A stretch of DNA of 64,000 bases from Homalodisca vitripennis (Eukaryota; Arthropoda; Insecta; Hemiptera; Cicadellidae), in the NCBI RefSeq assembly GCF_021130785.1, contig NC_060213.1:102309501-102373500 (forward strand). The letters run 5' to 3'. The translations under genes were made by a program, and so were the position numbers. Under the pieces are notes generated by a model. That model was given only the letters and a program-made list of their open reading frames with translations. It made no database searches and had not been told where the DNA came from. Numbering within the stretch: the stretch's first letter is position 1; each line of letters begins with the position of its first letter. This document shows, one piece after another, positions 40,821-52,597 of this stretch.

Positions 40821-40904
40821 CCTGAGGAAAATATTACATCTCGAAACGTACTGTTACTGATATTTCGTATCATTATTTACGGAAAATCCTGTTTCCTACA
40901 CAAT
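40821..40904 (+). mobile_element. Old Penelope-like element 3' terminus (copy B)
   Basis: The counterpart of 17735-17820, with the same order of cctgagga, catctcgaaacgta and ttacggaaaatcctgtttcc. The insertion predates the duplication. Confidence 0.65.
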
Positions 40905-42653
40905 CGACTCATCGTTATAAAAAAGAGCATAAGAGTAATTATTAAATGTCAATATTCGTATAAAGTTTGTATACTATAAAAATAATGATCAGAATGATAG
41001 CCGATGTACAATTAAACTTTTATAGCATCGACTATATATTTTTAGCTATTAAATAAAACTATAAGACTTATAGTTACAAGCATTCCTTATATAGTCACAA
41101 TGCCTTGGATCTGCTTTGTATTTTTAGGCATAGCCGAAAAACAATAACACTTTACCCATAAATATTGTATATAAGTATCTAAACTTTTATTGAAATTAAC
41201 ATATTTTTAGTCATGACAGGATCGGCCACTAAACAGTCTTATATCTTAAATAAGAACATAGTTCGAGGTTTTTCAAATAAAGGTTTTCAATGATACTAAT
41301 CCAGTATAAACTATTCACACTATACAAAATTGGAGAGGTTTTGAATAATGTGAAACGGGAACTTAAAAAAATAAACGGGAAAAATAACTTTGTAGCCATT
41401 ATTTTATTTTATTATGATAATTATACTTTGACAAATGACACGAGATATAAGGAACAATAAATGCAGCTATTTTGTATGGTTTGAACCAGTATAATCTGAG
41501 AGGGTAACAGGTTGTACGTATGTACTTCGTAATATATATTATCTACTGCAATATTGTTTCAGCTATGTCTGAAAATCACAGAATATTTTCATTTATCTGA
41601 TTAAAGATTTGCCTTTATCAAGGACAACATATATTAGGTTCAGTCAAATGCTTTAAATGAATACTGTTTAAACAACCAGTCATTCAGTTTATTCTTTTAA
41701 AGAATATTATTAAATACATTATAAATGAAACTTCTTAAAATATGCAAGGTGCAATACTAGATGTATTATCAAAAATTAACAAAGGGCCGAAAACACAATC
41801 TTGAGGAATAACTATAATGATGGATTCCAACCAGATTTTTTAGCAAGTTTGACACACAACGTTAGTATTAATTGTAATGATACATACAGTCTATTTGCCT
41901 AAACTAAATTAAATTGTTTCCCATTGTTTGAATAGTCTACTATTTAACTTGAACAGCACCTTCAGATTTTTATGATGCACAATTTAACTGCAACTGAATC
42001 CTTGCTTGTCACTTACAGGATGTTTTCTGCGTAGACACAGCTGATACCGTTTTTTCACAAATAAAGCTGACATGATCATATCTGGTCAAACCATTGCAAA
42101 GGTTTTATCCAAGAACTTCGTAGACTCAGATTTCTTTATAACCACGTCATTAATTAGAATTGTAGGCTAAGGAACTTTGTTTTCAGCGTAACGTGAATGT
42201 AATTACATTTGAATGATTAATATTAAAATCATAAGTTGAATGTTGATTACAAGAAGTTAATAACTAAAGAATGAGGCATGCAAAACTGTGACATGGTTTT
42301 CTGTTGATTATCAATTCCCATAAGTTGATATGTAGTAGTGCACTGTTGAGACAATAATACCGTTAAGGTGCGGTAACGTCTACAACACCGTAATTGGATT
42401 ATTGGAATATCATTGTATTGTGCGGAATAATACTAAGATAGGAATTAATTGTACTTGGAACGCTATTGAAATTGGAACCTATTGTTATTACCTAATTTAC
42501 ACAGAGAATAACTTCGTAGTGGTAGCTGTAATATTAATAGGTAAACTGATTTGTGTTATAATTTCCTGGTGATGCTTTATAGAGTACGGTTAGGTTGATC
42601 TAATAACACTTTGTGATAAAGAGGAATGAAAATGTTCAAATTTTATTTTTTGG

Positions 42654-42944
42654 TTATTTTCTGTTTTTAATTCAGTATTATTGAGCAGTTTATTGAAATA
42701 TTTCAGGAGGATCTGGTCTTAGAATTTATGTACGATCACTCTAAATATACTTTTTGTAATATAACAGAATAGTATGTCTCAAGATTTTTTTGCTTTATAT
42801 TAGCATCATGGTAAGCCTTACTTTGTATAGCAGTACTACTTCCACCAACCTGTTAGTGATTTTTTATTCTTTTAGGTCGGTAGTGCCAGCCAGTACTGTC
42901 TACTGCCATCAGTGGTTATTTTTCTGACTTTTGTTTTCTTTTGC
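42654..42944. other. Gene-free DNA right of the duplication
   Basis: Unique sequence begins after 42653. Nothing specific was recognised before the transposase remnant. Confidence 0.5.
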
Positions 42945-43694
42945 ACAACATAAACAAAATCGTGTTTTTAAAGTTTGTTCGGATTTGAGTTCTATTCGTA
43001 AGATAAGAGGTAAAAAAATCCTCACCGATCTATATATTGACAAGTTACAAACATTAGGCATTAGCCATAAGACTAGCTGTGTCAGATAACACTGGAGTAC
43101 AAGGCATGAGAAAAAAGTGTAAGGGCCGTTTATTTCCATAAGCTGTTAACATGCGATACCCCCGGAATGACATAGGCCCAAAGGGAGCTGATTTGTGGTG
43201 TAGCTACAATAAATAAAAAGAACTGAAGAAGGCTTTTAGCCATAAACACAGCCTTCCTGACGCTATATTACTTGTCATGAAAAAAGTATTTACTTACCTA
43301 TCAAATCCTGAACTTTTAAAAAGTGCTTTCATGGCCAAAAACAAAACCAAAATTAATGTTTCAATAACATAGTTTTGTTAAAAGTAAAAAAAAAAAAAAA
43401 CACAATTTTTTAGGATGGATACCTTGAAAATGGGTTCCAATTATGCAGTTCTAAACTTTAATTAAGGAGTATACCATTAAGTCGAGTGTTTTTGATAAAT
43501 TAGGACTAAAAATGTCTACAAAGTCGGTCGATGCGTTTCGTACCATGGGCAGAATACGATTGAAGAAATCAGAAAAGGCAGCAGAAGAAGTGGTGTGTAA
43601 AGCAGCTACCAAGCCGAAAAAAACAAAGAGGAAACTACAAGAAGACAAGGGAATAGATGCTGATGATCCACATTATATTGCAGGACTCATCTAA
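42945..43694 (+). pseudogene. Mutator-like transposase remnant, C-terminal part
   Basis: Successive plus-strand pieces resemble the C-terminal half of an animal Mutator-like transposase family. KKILTDLYIDKLQTLGI lies near 43010-43065. GVQGMRKKCKG lies near 43093-43127, in a new frame. ADLWCSYNK, FSHKHSLPDAILLVMKK and LSNPELLKSAF fall at 43187-43330, with a TAA after YNK. TLKMGSNYAVLNFN is at 43424-43465. The final open frame has SSVFDKLGLK, then AFRTMGRIRLKKSEKAAEE and a lysine-rich tail ending at 43694. The order matches the family's LTD-LQ, SWC-Y, LP-AV, LL-KCLHGKTQNPNES and LELG blocks, but the NESFN-type block is lost. No N-terminal half or terminal repeats were found. The family name is from memory of such proteins. 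Confidence 0.7.
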
Positions 43695-46689
43695 TGAGAA
43701 CGTTGTGTTAATTTTCTTTGTTACTCGTTTACTGATAATTGAATTTTTTTTATTAAACGGTATACTTTTCTTAGAAAGTAGAACAAATAGAATTAAACAT
43801 TTATGCATGTACATCTACATAATATTAAGCTACAATATTATAATTATTGCATACAAATTTTTATTTGCGAGAGAAAATGTAGTATGTTAAAAAAAACTGA
43901 TAAAACATAACACTTTGAAGAAAGATTTTTTTCAGTATTCAAAAAAGTTAATACAAAAGTTCTAGTAATGTGGCTTTACAATGCGTAGCGGTATACAGAT
44001 ATAATTTGTTTAAACTCTATATCTGTTATAGTTCCTGAGAAAAGTGTAACTAAATTTAACAAATGTAACATAGCGAGGATAGGGCCTTCCCACTTCCCTT
44101 AATAAAACACGTGATTACTTGCAATATACAATTTAGATGTATTTTTAGCTAATTTTGTACACCTAAGCCCTAGATTTTTATCCTTGGCAAACTTAATTAT
44201 ATAATTCTGACAGAATACGTGTAGGGTAACATGATTTGTTGTAGTTACATGACAAAATGAACTTTCGCAGAACTTATTATTTTAATTGCTTATGATATAA
44301 ATAAAGGAACTTCAAAAATTAAGTTTCTCGTTTAACGTTGGGCAATGTTTTCTCTCTTAAAGGTAGGCTATATAAAAGACGTAGAACTGTTATAAAAAAA
44401 TAAAGAAACCAAAGACCGATTCTACCATCTTAAAAGTGCTATAAGGGAAAATTAAAATTTGTTTTTGCGTAGGTTATGATGTTATATATAGAAAAATACT
44501 AAATTTCTTATCAGCAATTTTACTTTTAAGAAACATCAATTGAATAATGCCAACGATAAGTTTAGTCCCATTTCAGCTCTCTATACACGTAGCGTGTTAA
44601 AATGTGGAACAATTTTGAAGATTGGCATAAAATTAATTACATATTTTAATAATAATTTCATATATATGGTTCTAAACATGTGAAAGTTATGAATAATATG
44701 TAATTAAATATTTAATATTATATGCGATTATATATTACTAAAATTGGAGGGTAAGACGAATGTCATCTAGAGTCTATATCTATTCAGTATATCCCTTGAT
44801 TTAAGTCAGACAAAATACTAATTTAATTTCATTAAATGTGGCTTTTAAGTTAATTTTGTATGGTTAATGATGAGAGTCTTGTTTTTTTCAAAATGTTCAA
44901 TTCCTTGTTTATTGCCACTAAGGTTGGAAAATAAATTAATCCTCTTATGGTTCCGGAAACGGAGATATCTTAATTTTAACAATACGTACATTGAAAAATG
45001 TTTAGAGCAATAAATAGTTGCCACAGTGCAATTTAAGGTCAGTCGGGTCCAAAATTTGATGCAATACTGTACAATTAATGAATTAATTATAAGCAGTTAT
45101 ACATCAATATCTAGTCAACTCAAGAAAGTGGGTATATGACCTAGAAACCACTGAAACTGAACGCTGTGGGACGTGAGAACGTAAGATAAAGTTGCCGTGT
45201 ACCCAAATTTTCCATACTAAAATTCTAGATTTTCATCGTTTTTATCAAGTCTTTGGTCAAGTTTGTATGGGATAGGATTGTTTAGACACATACTATTAAG
45301 TTAATGAAATATATTTCGAGTTTTCGTTAGTGAAAAAAGTTCTGTTTTGAAAATTAAATTACTTGAGTAAAATGACTGTGCTTTCCTTTCTAAGCGTAAT
45401 AGCATTTTATAAGTTTCATACTTAATTACTAGAAAACTATATTACTTTTTACTTTATAGATATACCTGAATTTGACATTGACAGAACGAATAGTCAATAA
45501 TTACACTCTTTCACAGGATTTTATAAAATATAGATACAATTAATATGAATAATGTTTTGTTATAAAAATTCACCTATTTCATCTAAGTTTTACAAAAAGA
45601 AAAAAGAAAAGTTTTAAGAATTTACACAAATATTTACCATAGATAACATTTTCGTTTATTTTTAGAAAGTGTTTTAAAAAGTCAATTAAGAAACAGTTAC
45701 TTTTTAAAAAACCACATGCACTAAACGTTAATAATTATACTTTGTAATAAAAATATTTTTTATAATTGTACGGCATTCGTAACTTCTTAATAATAATACA
45801 AAATAATCCTTTCTTAATTTATTATAGGCACAATCAGTGTACTATTATGGAATAAACCTTAAAATTATATGTAAATATTTGTCATATATAAAAATGACAA
45901 AGAAAATAGTGATGAAATGTTCATTTCTATCTAAAAACATAGTAAAAAGCTCATCACAGTAAAATACCTTTAATAAGAAACACTGTGTTAACCGAGATAT
46001 TAATTCCTGGGGTTAATTGATTCGTCTGAGACCTTAAGCGAGCTTATTGATTATCTTGAGACGGCAAGTGCTCGAATACAAACGATCTATTCTATAAAAA
46101 AAAATTTAAGAAATTTTTGCAAATGTGTCATCCAGTACACGTTGTAAGGAGGCAATTTATTAAGGAGGAGCGCGCTGTTACAAACAGCGGTTCACAGTAT
46201 TATTACGTGACATTCTGTCATCGTCTTCGATAACGCTCGCTGATTCGTCTTAACGTCAGGTATTCCTTTCATCTAGTTTTATCTCCTTCAAATTTATTAA
46301 TAGTTCCATTTAGTTCCATGAAACCAACAACGTGCACAACGACAGATTAGGGAGTTTGGGTATCCTGTGAATACATAAAGAGGCTGTTTATATTATATAT
46401 GTATACAGCCAAATACAGCAAAATGAAAAATAACAGACGCTTACATCGGTGCAAAATCGGAACAAATTCCTTTCCCTTCCTCGCCAGTTACAAATAAATG
46501 TACTAAGAAAATGTACATTCTCGTAATGTAAAACCAATATTTGGGGCAAAGGAAATAAACTGTAGCTCTTTTGTTACCCTTAACATTTCATTTTATCGAC
46601 GTACAGTTAGAGTTCTTTTTGTAAGTCATTAGTTCTCATTGTACGTATATACTTCTATATATGTGAAAAAGAACTGAGGGGGAACTAAG
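43695..46689. other. Gene-free AT-rich DNA
   Basis: No gene was recognised. A short perfect hairpin, CGCTGTT-aca-AACAGCG, lies near 46173-46189 in a locally GC-richer patch. Otherwise there are only homopolymer and AT-rich stretches. Confidence 0.5.
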
Positions 46690-46716
46690 TTTTGTGATTC
46701 AATGTTTATTGAAATT

Positions 46717-46722
<6 letters not shown>
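46690..46722 (+). mobile_element. SINE 3'-tail fragment
   Basis: ttttgtgattcaatgtttat followed by tgaaattaaat matches the tail of the SINE copies at 61384-61629. The tRNA-like head is missing. An AT microsatellite follows directly, as it does at the other copies. Confidence 0.65.

Positions 46723-46769
<47 letters not shown>
46720..46769. repeat. (AT)n microsatellite
   Basis: About 48 bases of AT adjoining the SINE tail. ORFs crossing it with YIYIYI repeats are artefacts. Confidence 0.95.
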
Positions 46770-46771
<2 letters not shown>

Positions 46772-47111
46772 AAGGAAAATGCTTCATATAATCCTTTAAT
46801 ATTTCGACTATTTGTTGCTCACAAAAAGGAAACAAAAAAGGTGTATACCAGTAAAGAATTTAAAGTATACTTCGATGTAAATATTGATTTCTCCACGCTT
46901 TCTCTCTGTCCAACTTCGTATGTCCTTGATGGGAGTTCGTGTCCAGTGAGTCGTTCCTGCAACATTCCTTTTGCCATTTTTATGCGATGCGCTGGAAAGA
47001 TCGTTTTGGTTCCTTGCCTATTCTGGATCTTGTAATTGCTATTTCTTTCTTCAGCTTGTAGGTCGATGTGTGCAATTCCCGCAATGACTTGTGCTGCCTC
47101 AGCTAATACTG

Positions 47112-47219
47112 TTCTAACCTAACCTATCTTCTAACCCAACTTAAGCTAACTTAACCTAACCGACCATAATATTGTTATATTAAACTAACCTACCTGAACC
47201 TAAAATAATCTAGCCTAAT
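47112..47219. repeat. Degenerate (AACCT)n interstitial telomere-type repeat
   Basis: Many copies of aacct, taacc and close variants, including ctaacctaaccta. The complement is TTAGG, the common arthropod telomere unit. The copies are degenerate and interspersed, so this is not an active telomere. Confidence 0.6.
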
Positions 47220-49861
47220 ATTCGATGAATTCTGGCAAAGGACTCTTAGGGTTGGACAATTTTATTTCTGTGTGACTATGTCTCTGTTCGTATGAACTTC
47301 AAAAACGAACTGATCTCGACACACGCAATTTGCATGAAGCTCATTTATTTATAGGAAACATCCAGTTCGATGATAGTGTATTTAACAACATGAAAGGATG
47401 AGGGTACAACAAAGGAAAAGGATGAGCGTCTTAGAATTTTCTGAAAGTGAATAAAAACTGAGTGTAATCATAAGATATTTTAATGGTGGTTACATAGTAC
47501 CACGTGTAGCCTAACTATTTGTAAGATATCCCACATAAGATTTTATAAATAAGTAATTCTAGATAACACTCAGTAGGCTTACACGATATGTATATGTCCG
47601 ATATAAAAAGAATAACATGAGTTATTGTGAAATTACTATTATAATTAATAGCCCCTACTATATTAGAATGTTACTAGACTGGATAATAGAATATTTATGG
47701 ACATAAATAGATACTCTGGTTTTGTTTCCTTTAGTTTGGTTCATGAGTATTGTCTTAGAATTTATACTGACACCTTATTATTAGAATGTTAGGTATGAGG
47801 ATAAGAAATCAAAATTCAAATCCTGGTGATTCTGGTGTAGTTTAAAAAGGAAATAGAGAATTTAAGTTTAGTTTAAATATAGAGTTAAATTAATATTCAT
47901 TCAATGAAGATCTGACAACTAGTTTGTTGAACAGCAAGATCTTAGGTCAGAGGAGGAGAGGGATCTTGAAGATGCCGCTTATTTTTGAATTTTATAATAA
48001 ATTTATTAACGTAATTAAAATGGGGGAGAGTTAAGAAATGTTAACTTTAGAAATTTTAAGAGTACACATTTATCTCCAAAAGTCAAATTTTGATTTAACA
48101 CTGATAGAGCCACCATTGGATATGTGGGAAGTCGATGGATGTGAAGTAATAGAGATAGAGTCTCACCCAAAATGTATAATATTAATTTTCAATTTATCTA
48201 ATATGCCTTGAGAATACTTACAGGTACTTTAGTTTTCAAGTAGCTGTTTGAAGAGGAATATAACAAATTTTGTATCAGTGGCCAATTTTTAAGTCGATTC
48301 ACTAACCCAGTGTGGACGACTATGTATTTTGTACAGGAAACTCAAAACAAACTACGATAAAGCAAAGTACATAATTATTTCAATAAACTTAGTTAAATAC
48401 ATTTCTTATTACACGTGAATGATAAACTACTTCTGTCTCGTTCCTCAAAATATGCTCTACATAAGGCTAAGACATTATGGCTGACGAAGAGATTAAACAT
48501 TTAGTATCAATTAAGAAAAAATTTTAGAACAAGACAGGAAAAAAGTCTTATTTAGCCTTGTTACGGTATTTTAATATTTAAACTTGAAACTTTAATCACT
48601 TATACGAATAATTTTACTAGAGTGTTTTACTAGTTCGTTACAACCAGTTTCCACGAGGGGCGCATTTTATTAGCTCCTAATCTGTTTATTTTCTACTCAG
48701 TGCTTGTATTAGCAAACAAGTTCCGTAAATAATAATTGGTTTCGAAACACTCCTCAACTATTGTCTCGTAGTAGGAATTTGGTCCATTTGCTACGAAATT
48801 TTTCAGTAATCTGTAACAAGGGTAGGTAAAAGAAATGATTCATTCAAAATTTTAATAATATCCAACCTTTAATAATATACTTTGATAACTATTGTTTGAT
48901 ATTTTGCTATTACATAATACATCACCCTATCTTTCTATATTGAACTGAAATCAAGACATTTACTATTCCAGTTTGTTAAAATATTCATTAAGCCATAAAA
49001 TATAAACCATTGTTACAAATTCTTTTCTTTGTCACATTGACTCCAAAACAACCGCATTAAATAAATTCTACAACAATGATCTAGTAATTTGAGCTATTAA
49101 TTGTGATAATCAGCTTAAGCACAAGTCTAATTTAATTTATTCAGTATCCTATATCTTTAAAGCAACACATTTAAAGTATCAAGTCATGTAATAATAACGT
49201 TAAAAATTTTTTTAAAGCATTATTTGCTTACGATACGTAAACAACGAAAAGAGCCACTAAAATAACGAGTTTTAAATAGCGAGCTTTTTGTATAAAAATG
49301 TGCTAGAACAACACACATTGTATTCAAACAAAGTTCATAGCATGTGTTCATAATGACAACAATTGACTTGTAATTACAGTTTTAAATGCAGTAATAGGCT
49401 GATTACCAATCAATAGTTTAAAAGTCTATATCATTATTTAAGTGTGGGAGTGTGCTTAGTAAAATTTTATACTACGCTACTATTATTTTCTAGCGATATA
49501 AACGTAGTATTAAACTATTAGTATCAAAGCATCCCATAAGATATAAATTATCCATTTAATGTCTTAATTATTATTTTAGTCTTTGCATTTATTATTTTTA
49601 GGGCAACATTTCGACAACTTAACGGATATTTTTATGAAACTACTTTCAATATAGGTCTTAATTTTACACGAAATATCTTGCATAGTTTGAATTTATACAT
49701 TTAATTAAAATTAAAGATTTTGTCCTTAAAATTTAATATAGACAGATGACAATCAAAACAAGTAAATACTAAACTTTATATAAGATTTTCATACTTATTT
49801 TTATATGACCAAACAAATGGCAAAGTTTAATACAGTAATTGATGGATACTTTGTATACAAA
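47220..49861. other. Gene-free AT-rich DNA
   Basis: No gene, RNA or element was recognised. Confidence 0.5.
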
Positions 49862-50213
49862 AGTACGGTGTTATTAACCTAAAAAAAAGGCCCTAACCTT
49901 GACATCCAAAGTAAAAGTTTTATTCCAACTCCAAATTGTTCTATATAACCCCTCTTATTGTTTGGTAAAAAGTTACACCATTTTGAGCGTCCGGGTTTGG
50001 GGGGGAGGGGGAGAAAAAGTAGGAAATGTAGTAGTTTTTTTTAGTTTTTTTGGAAATTGGTTGAAAACTAAGCTGTTTTAGCACAAAGAGTGTTATCTAC
50101 AAAAATATTCTACATGAAATTTTAAACAAAAAATGTCCTATGCATATTCCCTGTAAATTTACGGTTCATGAGTTGCAGACGGTGTAAAATAAAAATGATA
50201 TAATTTTTAAGGT
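49862..50213 (+). repeat. Left terminal inverted repeat of the FEN-like element
   Basis: Pairs with 52246-52597. Matching blocks in order: agtacggtgt-atta, catccaaagtaaaa, taaaaagttacaccattttg, ctacaaaaat-ttct versus tacaaaaatgttct, and cagacggtgtaaa. Confidence 0.8.
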
Positions 50214-50507
50214 TTTTTTCCAAATAAAGCTATATAGAAATAAGTAAATGATTTAATTAAAGAGTAATAATATACTACAGTATTATAGTCAAAAAGAGGC
50301 TAAGAGGCACCATAGAAGGTTGAAAAAGTAAAAAGTAATTGTTAGGAGAAACGTGGTAGTACAAGCAGGCGTGGCCGCCATCATAGTGACCTTGGACCGC
50401 GGGCCGCAACCAATGGCGGTTCTGTCTTCTGCACCGATAAAGCATTTGAAATAGGAGCCATATCCATCAAAGCTATTTGAAAACAAAACATTTAAAGAAA
50501 TACACAT

Positions 50508-51987
50508 GAAAAGAAAGTTTGCTGTCAAGTCTCTAGTCTCTATAACGAAGTCGGTGAAAATTAACAACGACATGGTATGTGTAAATCCTAACACTCTCTT
50601 ACATCGGATGGTGTGTACAGTAAGGAGTGATGAGAGATTAGAGGAAATTTTTCAGGTTTGAACTCTGTGCATATCCTCCATCACTGTTTGACGAATCTGG
50701 CTTGATGAGGAAGGGGAAAAAATCATCAATGGTGACGGTTTTGTTTCAGATTCAAAAGAATCATCTCAAACATCGATGACCCAGTGAAAGTGTCCTATAT
50801 AATTGACGGAGGCCACCTCCTACATCGTGTTGTCTGGCAACAGCCTGCTACATTTAAAACAGATTTGCGAGCAATATAGTGATTACGTATGTACTCATTA
50901 TGGAAAAAGCGACTGTTGTTTTTGATGGTTTACGAACGAAGTAAACACAAAGGATCAAGAACACCTACGAAGATCACGTTCCAACATTGTGGTCAAAGTA
51001 GAAGACTCAATCCATGTCAACATAAATCAAAATGAATTTTTAGCTAGTGCTAAAAACAAGATGGGTCTAATAACCCTCCTTTTATCGCACTTGCAACAAT
51101 GTGGTTGCACAGTTCTTCAAGCATCGGGGTGATGCTGACCTATTAGTAGTCTTAACAGCTATTGATGAAGCGAAGAAAGATGTTCAAACGTGTGTTATTG
51201 GTGATGACACGGACTTATTAGTACTGTTGACTGTCCACGCACCTTCAGGGAATAAACTGAAAATGGTCGTACCTAAAAAAGGAAATCACCAGGAAAAAGT
51301 GTACATTATTTCTGACATTCAGCAAGGCATTGGGGATATGAAAGATGTACTTTCTGGTTACATACGCCTTCACAGGATGTGACACTGTGTCTGCTGTCTA
51401 TAAGAAGGGAAAAATTGCACCTTATAGGAAAGTTCAAGCCAACAACGTTCTTCGTGAAAAACTTCTGGTCTTCATCAACCCCAAAGCCGACCCCAGTGCA
51501 GTGGCTGATGCAGGAAATTACTTCCTACTTGCAATGTTTTGGAGCCAAGAACACTGAAGATCTAGATTGTCTCCGCTACCAGTCCTACTTGAAAGCGATT
51601 GCAAAGCAGCCTATACATGCATTACTGAAGTTGGATGCACTACCCCCCACTTCAGGAGCGTCCAGACAGCATTCATTTAGGACCTACCACCAGGTACAAC
51701 AGTGGCTGAATGAAGATAAGGATCCACTCGAGTGGGGTTGGAAGAAGATTGGCGACCACCTGACACCAATTACAACAGCACGTCCTGCAGCCCCCCAGGA
51801 ATTACTGTCCCTTATAATGTGTACTTGCAAAGATGAATGCGTTCGTAATTGTGAATGCAGAAGGAGTGGTCTAAACTGCACTAACATATGCAGCAATTGC
51901 TCAGGCCAAGCATGTGATAACATGGACAATAATAACATCTTAGACGACGAGCTAGAGGAGGAGGATAATGTGCTGGAGGATGAGTGA
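50508..51987 (+). pseudogene. FEN1/PIN-like nuclease with cysteine-rich tail, frameshifted
   Basis: One gene is spread over several plus-strand frames. Near 50508-50660 is MKRKFAVKSLVSI followed by VNPNTLLHRMV. A frame change follows, with ELCAYPPSLFDESGLMRKGK at about 50659-50718. YIIDGGHLLHRVVWQQP lies near 50797-50850. Next come EFLASAKNKMGLITLLLSHL near 51031-51090, HRGDADLLVVLTAI, and CVIGDDTDLLVLLT at about 51192-51232. FTGCDTVSAVYKKGK is at about 51368-51412. The last frame (51546-51987) has LEWGWKKIGDHLTPITTA, then a Cys cluster (MCTCKDECVRNCECRRSG, NICSNCSGQAC) and an acidic end. Repeated acidic pairs plus a helix-hairpin-like GCDT block suggest a structure-specific nuclease; this is inference. 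I recognise the family as a repetitive protein of arthropod genomes, without an established function known to me. Confidence 0.72.
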
Positions 51988-52245
51988 AGTTAATAAAGAC
52001 ATTGAACATTCCAAATTTGAAAGATATTTATGCTTAAGAAGTGAATTTATGTTGCAATGTTCGTAGAAAGTTCAGGGTGGGTTTCTCCGTACCACAGGTT
52101 TATATGGCCTAGGCCTGTGGAAGCCTCTTTTTTTTCCCTTAAAAAAGAGTGCCCCTTGATGATGGTGAGGTTGTCGTTCCTTCAAGGACTTATCACTAAC
52201 ATACCACCAGCCACTGAAATAGCAACATTCTTTTACAAAGCTTAT

Positions 52246-52597
52246 TTTTTTTAAAAAATTATGAAAATTACGAAAAAGTTAACATTTACACCGTCTGTAA
52301 CTCTTGAACCGTACAATTTAGAGTGATTATGAAAAGGACCATTCTTTTTTAAAATTTAACATAGAACATTTTTGTATATAACAATGTTTAGGATAAACCG
52401 CTTAGTTTTTGAAATATTTACGAAAAACTAAAAAAACTAGTGATTTTTCAAATTTCCCCCCCCCTCACCCCCAAACCCGACGCTCAAAATGGTGTAACTT
52501 TTTACCATAGAATAAGGGGGACTATGTAGAGCAATTTGGTGTTGGAGGAAAACTTTTTACTTTGGATGTTGAGGTTTAGGTCTAATTACACCGTACT
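52246..52597 (-). repeat. Right terminal inverted repeat of the FEN-like element
   Basis: The inverted partner of 49862-50213, ending in acaccgtact. A short pyrimidine run at 52448-52461 corresponds to the G-rich run near 49997-50011. Confidence 0.8.

Larger units (their letters stand above)
19580..42653 (+). repeat. Tandem segmental duplication, copy B (23.1 kb)
   Basis: This is the second copy of the A unit, directly downstream in the same orientation. Its extra length is explained mainly by the Tc1-type insertion (1,560 bp plus TA) and the Penelope-like insertion (3,745 bp plus 13 bp), partly offset by A-specific duplications. Copy A preserves both empty target sites, so both insertions came after the duplication or occurred on one allele. 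Microsatellite lengths differ between copies; for example, an AT run of 28 bases at 25231 is only a few repeats at the A equivalent near 5191. Confidence 0.95.
29714..42653. other. Gene-free remainder of copy B
   Basis: Collinear with about 5894-19569 of copy A. No gene is recognised. The ORF at 7786-8058 of copy A is broken here by a one-base insertion near 31735, which argues against coding function. Confidence 0.6.
49862..52597 (+). mobile_element. TIR element (2.7 kb) carrying a FEN/PIN-like nuclease gene
   Basis: The two ends are inverted repeats of about 350 bp, beginning AGTACGGTGT on each side. Inside are clear matching blocks such as taaaaagttacaccatttt and gagcgtc-gggtttggggg. The arms look about three-quarters identical. 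Between them is one broken plus-strand gene. No obvious target duplication was seen next to the ends, so the exact termini are uncertain by a few bases. This organisation is that of a DNA transposon, but I do not recognise the superfamily. Confidence 0.75.

Noticed and set aside
46629..47035. ORFs with YIYIYI repeats
   Set aside because: Translations of an AT microsatellite; the same applies to 61292-61537.
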